Assembly: GCA_006384855.1 (NCBI GenBank)
Contig: VCJN01003164.1
Coordinates: forward strand, 39,538-103,537
Source: Tetraselmis striata
Taxonomy: Eukaryota; Chlorophyta; Chlorodendrophyceae; Chlorodendrales; Chlorodendraceae
Length of the DNA: 64,000 bases
Reading direction: 5' to 3'
Position numbers and translations under genes: made by a program. The notes under the pieces were generated by a model that had not been told where the DNA came from, did not search any database, and saw nothing but the letters and a program-made list of their open reading frames with translations. Below are positions 12,190 through 24,800 of the stretch, piece by piece. Position 1 is the first letter of the stretch; each line of letters opens with the position of its first letter.

Positions 12190-14215
12190 TATGAAAAAAA
12201 TGAAATTGAAATTGATTACAACGTCTAGTCTGCCGCATTCCCTCGCTCACACTGAGTTGTTCTTAGGACCTGCTATCTCTAACCACAGTGGGGAACACTA
12301 AGTGTTATCACAGTTCAAGCTATCGGCCATCCTCTTATGTTTCCCAGCCCCTCCTCCGTCCAGTGGGCTATAGCTAAGACAACAGTGCCCCCCTGTTGTC
12401 CCTACCTAAGTCAGACCCATCCCATCCAGAGCTTAGCAGGCACGCTAAGGCAGCCAGAGGCGTCCCATCTGCTGCTACTGAGGTGTGATGGGGGAGGGGA
12501 GCTAGCCGGAATAGCTGCATGGTGCTCAGTATTTATGTACCGCTGAGCCGGCTAGCTTGGGGGGGTGGGGGCTACAATGCCCTCCATTTCTAATACTTTT
12601 TGTGGCACGGTATACTGCGTTTAATGGCATGATGACTTCGTCTCGTGCCTGTACCAAGCCCGCGGGTCGGGTGATACACTGTTTGTAATACTTGCGGGGA
12701 ATAGTGCTGGTAAATTCGAAAAATGCATTCCGGGCGTACCGGCTAAAAACGTCCGTAGTTCTAGGGTTGAGGCGTTGATAGTCGCGGGCGTGCGTCCGGC
12801 TTGGGGTTGGGTGCCTTGCCTGCGGAACATCTTCATACGGCCCATCTGCGGCTGCAAGGGGGTCGTCCGGCGCGGGGGGCGGCGGGGGCGATGAGCCTCT
12901 GCCGCGAGCTGGGCGAGGCGGGACGCCGGGGCTGGTGTGCTGGTTGTGGAGGTATGCTCGAGGGGTTGGTGGCCTCCGATGCCTTTCGTGTCGCGGTGGG
13001 GGCTTGGGCTGCGGCCGGTGGAGCCGACTCGGGGTGCGGGGCTGGATCGACGCTTGACGCCGGTTAAACTTCCGGTGGCGGGTCTTCGCCGTCCATCTCC
13101 GTGTCTTGAGGGGCTGCCGCGGCCGGGGCGGGTGGACCTCTTGTAGTTGGCTAGTTGGTGGTGGCGGGAGCTCCCGGAGGAGTTGGCCATGGTGCATCGC
13201 CGATTGGTCGGCTGTAGTCGGCGCCGGTAGGTTGGTGGATAGTCGCCGGCCTCTCCCGCCTACGCAGGTGCATGGTTCTTGCTGCGACGAGTTTCGCGTC
13301 GGATCCCGTGTTAGTGGCGAGTCCAGCTCTGCTCACCCCTGTCGGATAGGCGGCAGCCGGAATAGGGGCGCGTCGGGTCACCGCCCGGACGTCGTGAGTT
13401 GATGTGTGTGCCCCGAGCTTGGGGCCGAGGGTACGGATCGGGTTCAAAAGGATACGGCGCATGTCGAACCCCGTCGCACGGTTGCGGGTCGCCAGATCGT
13501 TGAATAGCAGGGCGACTTGTGTGGCAGAGTCGGTATCAGGGGGAAGATCGATTGGGGGCTGGCGGGATTGGCGGCGCAAAACGCGGCGGGGACGGCGGAT
13601 AGCAGGTGGGAGTCGGGTGCCTGTGAATTCCTTTGCGGCAATGGTAGTTGCGCGCAATTGGGATTTTGGAGGGTTGGGCTATGCCGCTGCGCGGCTTATC
13701 GATAGATAGGGCCGCTGACCGCGGCCTCCTGTTGCTCCTCGGGTCTGTTGGTGTCCATGTTGGCCGTTGTGGTAGTCTCATGTGGAGCTCTTCCGCCGGT
13801 GTAGGCGCTGGCCGGCAGTTGGCCTGGGGCGGGCAACATGTGGAAGTCGGATGCCTGCGATTTTCTTTGTACGTAGTGATGGCTATTCGGATCTTGCGGA
13901 GTTGGGTCTTGCCGCGCGCGCCGCGCGGCGCATCGAGAGCGGCGCCGACCGCGGCCTTCTGTTGCTCCTCGGGTCCGTTGATGTCCATGGTGGTTGTAGT
14001 GATGATCTCTTGTGGAGCGTGCTCTTCACGCCTCTGTGGGCGCTGGCCGGCAGTTGGCCTGGTGGTGGGTCGTCCGGTAGTCGGGCGGTCCACCGTTTCA
14101 CATGAGTACACTATCATCACGAGTAGAGCCGCGCCGGCTCGCCCGGATTTAGCACATACGCAGTACTTCGCCCGGTGTTAAGGGCCGGCTGGAAAGTGAG
14201 AAGATGTGAGAAGAT
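12190..14215 (-). mobile_element. Gag-like retroelement (fossil), copy 1
   Basis: Minus-strand, proline/arginine-rich gag-like coding (about 12600-14150) followed by a 3' non-coding region (12190-12600) that ends in a short TTTCAATTTCAATT-type tail. The coding part is homologous to 34290-35075, and the 3' part is homologous, inverted, to 43240-43650. No reverse transcriptase was found in it. It is broken in several places and looks like an old, partial copy. The family (LTR or non-LTR) is not settled from the sequence. Confidence 0.5.
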
Positions 14216-14234
14216 GTCGTATACATGTACTTAC

Positions 14235-14480
14235 ATGGGCTAGCTGCAAAAGGTGACCGGGAAATCATCCGAAAAGGCACTAGGAAACGCCCAATGCGGC
14301 AACCGCGAGGCGGAGGCAGCGAAAGAGGATGCGGAATGAGCACGAGCACACGCATCAAACTTGGCCGTCTGCACACTGGCACAGAGAATGCCGCCCAAGT
14401 TACCATGCACGCACGCAAGCAAAGACCCGCTGCAGCAAACGCCCCCGCCGTGTACGCGACAGGTGATGGCGGAACAAGCT
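14235..14480 (+). repeat. ~240-bp dispersed repeat, copy 2
   Basis: It matches 9845-10075 along its length, sharing the 'CATGCACGCA' and 'CGACAGGTGA(C/T)GGCGGAAC' stretches. It lies immediately upstream of the gag-like relic on the minus strand, so it may be that element's 5' region. Confidence 0.6.
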
Positions 14481-15689
14481 GATTGGCGACAAAGTTCCGA
14501 AGAGCATGTATAGACTAACCACCGGGGAAGTACGAAGTCGGGGCAGAAGGATCGCCAGGGAAGCTGCGCACAACAAGCAACTGTCGTAAGTCGTGTGGCG
14601 GCACTCGGATGTCATATCAATATTGGCTTTTAAGGTTCCTTAAAGCCATTTCCTCCCGGGCCGGACACGCAGCCGCGCGGTGCGCGCTAATGTACCTCGG
14701 TCACGGTATAGTCCTCCCTGCGCCCCTCGCGGGACGCGTACAACCCGCACTCACACTAGGGCTCACACGCCCACGCACGATATGTCGTTGCAACTATTCC
14801 GCACTATTTCCAACAGTGGCATAGCATTCGGCAGAGTAGTCAGGCGTTAGGCAGGAGTTCAAATTCAAAGAGCATCATATTAGGATTGCGCTCTCGCTCC
14901 GTTCCAAGTATTTCGAACAGCAGCCGCGCCCTTTGCGGTGCCACCTCTTGTGCTGCCACTCTAGTCCGCATAGTCCGCATCATGCTTAAAGCTGCTGGCA
15001 CTAAGCGGTATATAGGCACATGACAAAGATGCCAAAGGGAGCGGTGTGCAGAATATGTTATGGGCGAATCTTGTGGCACGCATACCCTCGGTCCGTGTCA
15101 CCGAGCGACTTGTCGCGCCACCGTCGCAAGGACAGCCAAGCGAGGTTCCCCGCCCGACGAGACTACCTAAGAGCCGGCGTAGCCTGGCGAACAACATGAA
15201 GGTGGAACGTCTCACGCCCCAAAGCCCGTTTGAGATCGGCAGGTGCTTCACGACCGGCGGCTTTTGCACGTCTCTCCCGACAGCCGCGAGGCCCACTGCG
15301 TTAAGCCGGCACACAAGTCACACATACCACCACATCTACATAGACTTTGTCATGGTTGTGTTCAGATTCGTTAAGTGCTCTGACAATGCAGATGGTGGCA
15401 TGCTCGATTTATGCGACTCCACCAAGGGTTGAGACGAATTTACAGGCTGCAGAGACTGCTTCCCGGACTCGTACTAGTTTTGTCGCACAGTGACGGAGGT
15501 TTTAAGGGGATAGTTGGCCACACCCCATCGACTTGAAAGTGCGCGGCCAAGGAGCTGGAAGCCATGCATGGGCGGCGAGAGTCGCCTTAGAATGCTTACT
15601 ATCGAGGCAGACAGGTCGCCCTCTCAGGCAGCATGAATGATGGGGATGATGCGCGATGACTGGGTGGTATTTATATATGTTCGGCGGCG
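14481..15689. other. No confident feature
   Basis: A plus-strand frame at 15046-15432 and a minus-strand frame at 14961-15314 overlap. Neither has a recognisable domain. The stretch is probably decayed element sequence. Confidence 0.4.
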
Positions 15690-16079
15690 CGCTACACCGT
15701 GGTGAATCCGAACGCGGTGCACCAGTCTATGTTTCGACAATGGGACATCGTTAAAATGAACGGTAACGGGAGATGCCAATGCAAGGCATGCACTACGCCG
15801 TCGTACTGCCGCCACACCTCGGCGCTTCTTGAGTCCGGATTCGTGCCGAAAGGCCCTCCGACTCCATGCACGGATGTGTCGGGCAGAATCACGAGGACTT
15901 GTGCCCGGAGACCGACAATAACTTGCGCAGCGGGTGAATATTGCATGGGGAGATCCTCTTCTTTCGAGACGAGGAACCGGACATATGGAAGCATTACACC
16001 GGTGAGTTCCAAGCACGTGTATAATTTGCAACGGCATATAGGGCGTCGGCCTCGGCAAGCGAGCAATACTCGCGTCTAA
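15690..16079 (+). pseudogene. SWIM-type zinc-finger fragment (transposase relic)
   Basis: The frame from 15699 reads 'RQWDIVKMNGNGRCQCKACT' then 'TPSYCRH', giving C-x-C-x(n)-C-x-H, the ligand pattern of SWIM zinc fingers. SWIM domains are a usual C-terminal part of Mutator-like transposases. No DDE catalytic region is visible upstream, so this would be a detached or decayed 3' end. The remainder of the frame (to 16079) has no recognised domain. Confidence 0.45.
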
Positions 16080-16095
16080 CGACGGTGCACGCACG

Positions 16096-16628
16096 TTGAT
16101 CGACCTTCGCGTAATATATCTGCTCGTTCAAGTCGACAACGCTCCCGGCTCGTCTACGGGCAGCCGACTGCGTAAGCTAGCAGCCAACAACATGCTTGCT
16201 GCATTTATTATGGCTGGTGGCAAAGGCAGCAGGCCGTCCTCTCGTGATCGCAAGCCTAACCTATTCGCCGGTCGGTGCACTTGGTATGGCGTTAAGAACC
16301 ATGGCGGGCGGGAGTGCAAGGCTCCGTCGGACGAACTTCTCGCACGGGTCCGCTCGACGCTCGTAAGTCGACCAAGTCGACCCAGCGGTCCGCCAGTAGC
16401 GTAAAGGCTCACCGCACCGAAGTGATGGAGGCGGTTTCCGGACATGACATATCGGCAGACGAAGAGGAGGTGTGCGACTATCATGTGTGCGACACTGACC
16501 AACAAGAAGAGGTACGAATCCCGTTTGATTCGGACTCCCCTACGACTGACAATGCAAGGGATTCGGGGGGGGGGGGGGGGGGGGGCGCGCGGAGACATCG
16601 CCATCAGTTGAACCATCTTAATTTATGA
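16096..16628 (+). pseudogene. Zinc-knuckle-like fragment with acidic tail
   Basis: The plus-strand frame contains 'GRCTWYGVKNHGGRECKAPS', which resembles a C-x2-C-x4-H-x4-C knuckle with the second ligand replaced by Y. It continues, after a change of frame, into an acidic stretch ('GHDISADEEEVCDYHVCDTD') that runs into a G tract at 16565-16586. It lies just downstream of the SWIM fragment on the same strand, so the two may derive from one element. The identity is uncertain. Confidence 0.35.
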
Positions 16629-19599
16629 CGTATAAACCCCATACCGTGTCAGCGAAACAGGTCAGCCAGATGGGCTTTAATGGATGGGGGCTCCGACATG
16701 AGCCTTAATGCTCATCGGTATGAGTTCAAAACTCTCGGACCACTGCGGGGCTCCCGCTCAGTTTAGAGAGTGGATGTGGAATAAAAGGCATAGGCACATG
16801 TGAGGTTGTGGCAGTTCAGTGGAGGATGTACAGTTGTGGAAATCGCCGTTTTTTACACTCTCGACCTATTGTAAAAGGGTGTGATCCGGCTGCTCAGTCA
16901 ATCATAGTTTCAGCAGCACCGGGATATGTCTATTATCCATCCAACGTCTAGGGAGTATTTATTTCATGGTGCCATTGGATTCAGGCATGGCTGGGCTGAA
17001 AGTAGATAATCAGTTGGCTATGAGATTGACCTGTAACAACCCCGTAAATATGCAATGTAACGACCGTGTCGTAACTGGGCCGGAACGTGTGTAATTATAC
17101 GGGCTATGGCATGACCGTTATTTCGGCAATTCCCCTTATGCCCTTACGTGTACGACCCCATACGGCCGTAGCGGTTACATTAGAGACTAGCATGCAAGTA
17201 GTTAAGACCTTTACTGCGCATACCGCATACCCCATATGCGTATGCGCTATGCCGCGCGTCAGTATCGGCGATATGAAGATATACCGGTAAACCCCGGAGC
17301 CTCGCCATGCGGGGTTGCGTGATGCGCGTGCCGCGTGGGGCCCCCGTCTTGCTGTCGATAAGCCGACGAAGCAGCCGCTCATGTCGTCGCAAAAAACACG
17401 CGCTCCCTGCCAACACTCGACAGGCGCACGGCGTCTCGTCGGTCCGCTTATTCACGGCGTGGCACATCCGCAAGTTTGAAGGTGGGGGCGGTGGCAGCCA
17501 GTCGCGACACGGCGGACTCCGCACCCGGAGTGGGGTTCCGTGCTAGGCTTGATGCTGGCTTAGCCGAGATACGAGGATTCACATGTCGCACCGAGGTATA
17601 TGTGAACACGATTTGATTTCGAACAACCTTCACAGGTGCATGTTATTGCGCTGGCCCCAGGCCGCCATCACCGCCGCGCTTGCTACCGTGTTGCTGGGCG
17701 CAGGCACGCACTGAGCCACACGGCCCTCTGGGTATCGGCCCCACCCGCTCATGCCGCCATGCCGCCTTTGAAGGTTAAGTCTCTCCTTCTATTACCGCCC
17801 CTTAGTTCATATAGCGGCGGACTCATCGCCAGGTTACGCGCGCCGCGCGCGCCCCGCACCGCTCGGTTGTGTCGGCTCTCTTAGCCGCGCAGCCGCTCCC
17901 GAGCCGCGATCGCCGCCGCCTGGCTGCCCCCCCTGTCGTCGCGGCCCACACCCACCCCGTCGATCCTCGTGAACGTCCATCCTATATTCAAGGCAAGTCT
18001 TGGGCTATCTTGGCCGTCGTCGTGCGCCCGCGGATATGGTAGAGTGACGCGACGGCATGACCGCCTGACATGTGCTGCTCCGGTGGAGATGGACGAGGAC
18101 TACACAAATAAGAAGAGAAGCCCCGTCGGGGAGTTAATTCTCACCTTGTGTGCAGTGTGTGCAGAGTCGTCAAGGTAGGCATGCTGCCATTATGTGTTGC
18201 CCCCTTCATGCTTGCCACGCTGCTCGTCGCATTGATAACGTGTCGTGCTGATGGCCGAGTGATGAAGACGGGGGACATATAGATTAGGCGTCTACACCAC
18301 AATTTTGCCTTATTGCAAAATATGATGTGAGCGTGTCGGCTAACATAGTATAAGTGCTCGTGAGGGGGGCCAAGGCCAGCTGGAAGAACTTTATATGCAT
18401 GCAACATTTTAAGAACTTGAGATTGCATACAACCGTATCATGGTAGCGCAACGCGGTGAGGGGAGGAACACACAGCATTGGCATTTAACAGCTTAATAGC
18501 AACATATACATGCACTACATGGCACTGTCATAGCACTACATGGTGGGGTGGTTAGGGCCACCGTATGATTGGGTTACCATGGTGCGGACTGTAAAATGGT
18601 GCGTGATGGTTCCAAAAAGCGCTCCACTACTACCCCCTCCATTTTTGCCTTGCATATGGCAGGAATCGCCCTTCTGGATATATGGTCATGCATTGATAAA
18701 TAAAGTAAAAAAAAAGACATTCCTGCCAAACTGTGCCAGTGATAGTCTTACGTAGTTGAGAGAATGCTACTAAGTACTGTGACATCCACATGAACATTGC
18801 ATACAGTGGCACTCCTTTTCTGGTGATTTCCTGATATCGCCTTCTGGTGCTAGCTCATGTAATTGCAGGGGTAATTACCCCTGGTAATTGTACAGTGGCA
18901 CTCCTGTACCTAAATCTACAACGAACATTCGGGGGCCCTCCCCTCTGTTAAGTATAGGGTCGCTGCAATGTTCATATAGCAGGATATGAAGTACTAACAC
19001 GCTTGTTTAGGGCCCCGGCGCTTCCCCTCTGCTCGGTTTGTGGGTTGATTACATAGATGGTGTCACTTTAGGGGGGGGGTCGAAAAGGCTATAAATCATA
19101 CACAGTGTATACATCTCAGGGAAAAAGGGGGGTCTGATTCATCATGACATTAAATAGAAACTTCACAAAATAAACATATAATTCGTATATGGGGGAAACT
19201 CTTGTCGGATGTGAAATCTGCCGCAAAAGCTAGAGGGGGGTGGGCGGTGGGGAGAGGCAGGCGGGGACCTTTCTGTATCTCGAACCCTCCTCGTAAGGTG
19301 CATCCGGCTCGTGCTGCGCAAACAAGCCTTTTGAGGGGGGTGCTACCCGAGTGCCCGCACAATCGAGTCACTCCACAGCCCTCACGTTGCAGTCTGCAGA
19401 TTTCCAGGTCATCACACCGTTAGCCACTTCCGTTAGCCACTCCGTTGGTTGCAGATGCTACCATTTGCGGCAGCAACTGTTCTCTCGCCACTTATAACGT
19501 GACACCACACCTCCTGCTGTTAGAGTAAGCTTGTCAGGCTGCGTTGCTTTTTTTCGTGCGTGCTGTCACGACGCCTCACGCGTTCGGAACTCAAAGGAA
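16629..19599. other. Long intergenic/decayed region
   Basis: Only short frames without domains. A ~50-bp piece of the 9845 repeat lies near 18830-18880 (GGTGATTTCCTGATATCGCC). 19440-19599 is upstream of the MYB start and should contain its promoter and 5' UTR. No TATA box or other site is convincing enough to call. Confidence 0.5.
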
Positions 19600-20945
19600 A
19601 TGGAAGGGCACCCTGCGCCACCTTCCGGCCAGTCGGTTGAGCAAGCTCAGGAAGCTACTGGCGCGGGAAAAATCACCGAGTCCATTTCCACGCGCAAGCC
19701 TGGACCTGACCGCGCGAAGTGTAGGTCCGGGCCGTGGAAGCTGTATGAGGATCAGCTCCTCGCCGAGGCCGTGGAGCGCCTTGGCCCCCACAACTGGACC
19801 CGCATCGCCGCGTGCGTCCCAGGCCGCAGCGGAAAGAGTTGCCGGCTCCGCTGGTGCAACCAGCTCAACCCGCAAGTTAATAAGGTAGCTGCACGTGATC
19901 TCCCTCCCTCTTCTGAAGTGCTGCCGTATTGGCACACTGGGACGTCCGGCTCCAGCAAGCGTGTGCGTAGAGGGTGTATTCGTTATTCAAAGAGTACATT
20001 CAATGTTTCTCTCGGGATGCTACCAGCGTCGGCCGTCTCGGTTTGCCTCCGGGTTGTACCTGCCACTCGTCATGGGAAATGCGCTGACCTTTGAACCCTT
20101 CTGACTTGCAGACCAAGTTTTCCGCATGGGAGCAAGCTGTGGTTCACCACTCTTTCACGCGCTTTGGTGGAAAATGGGCGCTTATCGCTCAGCTTCTGCC
20201 GGGGCGCACGGACAACGCCGTCAAGAACTTCTGGAACTGTGCGACCAAGAAGAACTCGACGCACCCAGTGAACCCAAACAACTATTTTCTCCAGTCTGGA
20301 AAGACTCTGGAGATGCTCCTGGAGGATGGACCTCCGAAAGAGACTCTGGAGGCTTACACTGCCGCGAAGAAGGCTGCATCCGCAAGTGCCCGCCGACCGA
20401 GGGACGACGACGACTGCCTCTTAAGAGACTCAGGCAGCCAGGCCGTCTACCCTTGCAATGCACCCAGCGAAGCCGCTTTCAGAAGGGACGGTAATTCTTC
20501 AGCGAGGTCGGCAAGCTCGGATCAGTTCTTGTGCGCTATTGACGGGAATTCTCCAGCGATGGTTGTGCCGCAAACCCGCACGAGTGGGTACAATCACGCC
20601 CAGGCCGCACCCTCGACATGGGTCGAGTGCAGCGAGCTTAATCTTGCCGCGGACCTGCTTTGCTCGACATCGCCGCGAACCGCCGACCAGTCCGCTCCGA
20701 AGCAGGTTACAGGGCAGTATCTTCCCGCAGCCTCGGGTGGCGACAGAACGGCTTGCTTCTACCACGACGTCACGAATACGGTCGGCGGGCTGCCACCCAG
20801 CTGTCCTGAGGCAGGCCGCGACACCTCGTCGTTTTCCCAAGGGAGTTTGCCGTCCATGCGCGACTATCAACGATTTGGCGCCGGTCCGTTCTTCCCTCCC
20901 CACCATCATGCTCAGGTTGGGAGCTACAACGCAGGCTGGGTGTAA
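19600..20945 (+). CDS. R2R3-MYB transcription factor (MYB44/S22-like)
   Basis: Two exons, 19600-19884 and 20112-20945 (GT-AG intron), predict 372 residues with no frame break. MYB repeat R2 (residues ~42-95) reads 'GPWKLYEDQLLAEAVERLG' and ends in 'PGRSGKSCRLRWCNQLNPQV', the signature of the plant MYB44/70/73/77 group. R3 (~96-140) reads 'TKFSAWEQAVVHHSFTRFGG' and ends with TDNAVKNFWNC. The protein should be a nuclear DNA-binding regulator. Residues ~140-372 are a low-complexity Ser/Ala/Pro-rich tail with no known domain. The start is the ATG at 19600: the frame is open further upstream to 19531 but without another ATG. Oddities: the EED acidic cluster usual at the head of each repeat is altered (KLYEDQ; SAWEQA), and the NHWNS of R3 is NFWNC. 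The intron falls exactly at the R2/R3 border. Target genes cannot be read from the sequence. Confidence 0.9.
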
Positions 20946-21825
20946 AACCGCTCATGCTAATTTAGCTCACTGCTCTAGCCTAGGTGGTTGCGACGGGATA
21001 CATACCCGCACGAGGTGTCTTCTGTTGCTCAGGAAAAACGTCCCAGAAACCAGCTCGCAGGGGAGCTTATATATTTTAAAAGCAAAACTACTCGCTACGA
21101 GTATACGTAAGATTATTCATGAACAGTATATTTGAGTCAGTCTGGATTGAGGAGTCCGCCTCATGCCTCATTTTGCGCTACACTGTTTTCTGTTTTACAC
21201 ATATCCTTTGCCCTGTGCTAGCATGAAGTGGACAGTAAGACATCCATCTCATTGCCCGCTGGAGTACTGCACGCCACGCAACAGATCACCGCGGAAATTG
21301 CACTGAAAATTCACAAGGCAAACTGCGCCGCAAGCGTGTATGCACCATGAGTCACGGAGTGTAATTTATCATTGTAACTGAAGCATCCACCACAATTCCC
21401 CACATGTCACCAGGAAAACATATTGACTGCACCACCATCAAGAAATGTGATACTGTGGTCATGTGTAGACGTGTAACCTAGACCGAGATGGTGTGGTTCA
21501 CTGCGAATAGTTTGCAGATACCGCCAGCGCGTGATTTGGGTACACACACACACACACACTCAGCGCTTGTGGAAATCTGGTCTGATCTGGTCTGCTTTGC
21601 TGATGTGGATGGAATGATACAGACTACAAATTAGGAATGCAGCTTTACTTTCAGAGCATCAACTACAGAACCCCCTGTCCCGTTCGTTTTCGCTGTTCCG
21701 TGTGCTTTCAGTAGTAACGATCAAGAAAATTTTGGCCCATCATGCGCCATATGCGCATGGTAATGAGTTGCGCCCGTGATGGGTCGCCTGCTACATCAGC
21801 CTAAAAGCACACCGGCCATAGCTCC
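20946..21825. other. Intergenic between two facing gene 3' ends
   Basis: This holds the 3' UTRs of the MYB (+) and ABC-F (-) genes. A short (CA)n run lies at about 21543-21560. TGTAA-type polyadenylation signals, usual in green algae, are possible at 21362 (GTGTAATTT) and 21472 (GTGTAACC), but none is decisive. No gene is seen. Confidence 0.6.
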
Positions 21826-24800
21826 CTACAGGTTCTTAACCATGCGCTCCACATCCTTGAGGTGGACGCTCAGCAAGTGCTTCTTATAGTCGCGGATGTC
21901 GCCTTGCCATTTTTGTACGGTCTTGTTGTCGCACACCCAAATCTCGTTCGCTACCTGGTCAATCAGGCGGAAGTCGTGGCTGACCAGCACCAGCCCGCCG
22001 TTGAAGCCCTTGATGGCTTGGGCCAGCGCGTCGATGGCCTCCATGTCCAGATGGTTTGTTGGCTCATCCAGCAGCAGCATATTGGGATTCTGCATGCAAA
22101 TCATGGCAAGCACAATGCGGCTCTTCTGTCCCTCGCTGAGGTGGCCAATCTTGGACGTCTGCATCTTGCCAGTGATGCCATAGCGGCCGACAAACCCGCG
22201 CCACTCCTCAATGTCACGCGTGAAGGTGTCATTGTTGGGGTACATGTGCTGAAAGAACTCCAGCGTCTGCATGATTGGGCATGTGCAATCGGTCAGCCTC
22301 TGTACAGGCAGGCAAAATGCAAGCTACGTGACGACATGCCTGCGAGCGAGTCGCCTTGTACACACCGTCATCTCCTCCTTCAAGACATCCACAGAGTGCT
22401 GATGATATTTGCCAATCACCAGGTGGCTGTGGCGCGAGATGACGCCCTCGGTGGGGGTCAGCTCGCCGGTCATGAGCTTCAGCAGCGTGGACTTGCCAGC
22501 GCCGTTTGGCCCCACCAGCGCGATGCGCGAGTCGGAATCGATGCCGAAATCCAGGTGCGTATAAAGGTAGTCCTCTTTCTTGCCGCTGTATGAAAAGCTG
22601 ACGTCCACAAATGGCATCACAGGCGGCGGCAGCTTGTCGCAATCCGGGAAACTGAAGCGGAAGGTCCTCTCCCTTGCCACAGGAGGGGTGAGACCAGCCG
22701 CGTACATCTGACAGGGGGGACAGGCATACCACAGCCGGCGGTCCAGCAGAAGTGAGATGCACTGCCATAGTGTTGCTGAGACTGTTTGGAAGCCCCCCCC
22801 CCCCCCTCCCCCCCTTTTCCTGATCGCAGGATTGCGCAGGTGATGGCGCGAAGTGGTGTGAGTTTGTAGAGGCACAAAAACTCACAGTAGAAGCTACTGT
22901 TACTGGGGGTATTTCTCTGCTCAGCCCCGCTGATTGCCGCCTGCTACTTCCCAGTCTGTGCCCAACTTCCCCGCTGCAATTTTGGTACTCTTGCTGATAG
23001 ACCATACTCTCAAAACCACACTTTTCAGCCGGCCATGCGACTGTCTGTGCACCTTCAGGGAAATACGCGATAATCGCCTGGAAGGCCCGCCCGGCGGGCG
23101 GGGGGGGGGGGGGGGGGGGGGGGGACCTTATCCAGGATCTTCTGCTTTGACTTGGCCTGTTTCACCAGGTTGGAGTAGGTACCGCATGAGGCGATGAACT
23201 GCTTGATGTGCTTGATGTCGTCCTGCTCCTTCTCGTACTTCTTCTGCTGGATGATCTCGTTCTCCGCGACGGTCTTCTTAAAGGTGGTGTAGTTACCGGT
23301 GTAGTACTGCAGCTGCTGCTGTGTGAGCCAGATGGTGTGGGTGCACACGCCGTCCAGGAAGTCCTCACTGTGCGAGATAATGATGAGGCACTTGTCGTAC
23401 GTCTTGAGATATTCCTCCAGCCACACGCACGCTTCCAGGTCCAGATGGTTGGTGGGCTCGTCCAGCAGCAGCAAGGTGGGGCGCACAAACAGCGCGCGCG
23501 CGAGCGCCACGCGCATGCGCCACCCACCCGACATGTCCTTGGTGGACCGCGCCATCATCTGCTTGTTGAAGCCCAGGCCGTGCAGCAGCTCCGCGGCGCG
23601 CACCTGTTAAGGTTGGAAAAATCCTTGAGGCCGGGGGGAGGGGGGGAGTTGTTGTTTGGGAAGGGGGGGGGGGGGGGGGGGGGGGGGGATGATAGGAAGG
23701 GCATACATAAATGTGGATCTGATGGGGTGCACATTAACGTACTTCAAAAGTGGAGGGGTCCAGCTCCTCCATGCGCTCGTAAATGGCGGTCAAGCGCTCG
23801 TCCTCAGGGCCCGTGGTCTCCATGATCTGCTCCTCTAGCTCTTCCAGCTTCTTCAGCTCCTCGCGGATGTAGTCAACGACCGCATCCAGGGCAGACATGT
23901 CGGACGGCTCCGCCTCCTCGTGCAGGTGGTACAGGTCCATGTGATTTGGGATGGGCACCTGCGCGCATTAGCGCAGTGAGTGGCACCCAGCTGTGAGTCA
24001 GTCGCCCACACGCCGCACTCAAGTTACCGACGTGCGGTCCACACTTTTCCTGCCAACACGTTCCAACCCAACATGTCAAGGATGTTTACGTCAGGGGTGC
24101 AAAGAGGAGGTGTTTTCTTTTGGGGGGGGGGGGGGGGGGGGGTACAACCTCACGAAGCGCCAGACACTCCAGGAAGTTGGTTTTTCCAGAGCCATTCTGG
24201 CCAATGAGACCGTACCGGCGGCCAATGGTTAGCTCGATCGAGCACTCCTGGATGAGCTCGACGCCGTTGAGGCCCATGCTGAAGCTGTCAATCTTGATAT
24301 CGCGCGCGGTGGGGCGCGAGGTGAGCACACCCGTCACGGTGCGCATCACCCCGGAGGCACCCTTCCCCTCGGGCTGCTTCTTCACCTCCTCGATCAGGTC
24401 AGATGCCTGCAGCGTAAGGAGCCACGCAGCGGTATGAGCGCGCGCGCCGCCACAGTTGGACAGAGGGCAGCGGTAGGCACCTGTCCTGCGGTGAGCTGGG
24501 CTGGATATCCCTCTGTGACTGGCCTAATCTAGTCCCCTAGATCGGGCTAGACAGGGGGAACGGTGAGGGAACAGGGCGGCGATGGTGACGGGGGGACAAG
24601 CCCCCCGCCCACCCGATCTCTCTCCGCTAATTTTCTCCCGCGCGGCAGCGGCGAAGTGAAACAGTGAACCGCCGCCGCGGCAGTCACGGCGGCGGCGGCG
24701 GCGGCGGCGGCAGCAGGAACGCGAAAGGGAGTCCGCAGACGATTAGGGTGATCACTGCCACGGGATTTGCGGAGGGTTTTGGGCCCCACCCCGGCCTCGT

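Noticed and set aside
18141-18484. Minus-strand frames at 18.1-18.5 kb as a gene
   Set aside because: Short, without domain or start context, and surrounded by non-coding sequence.
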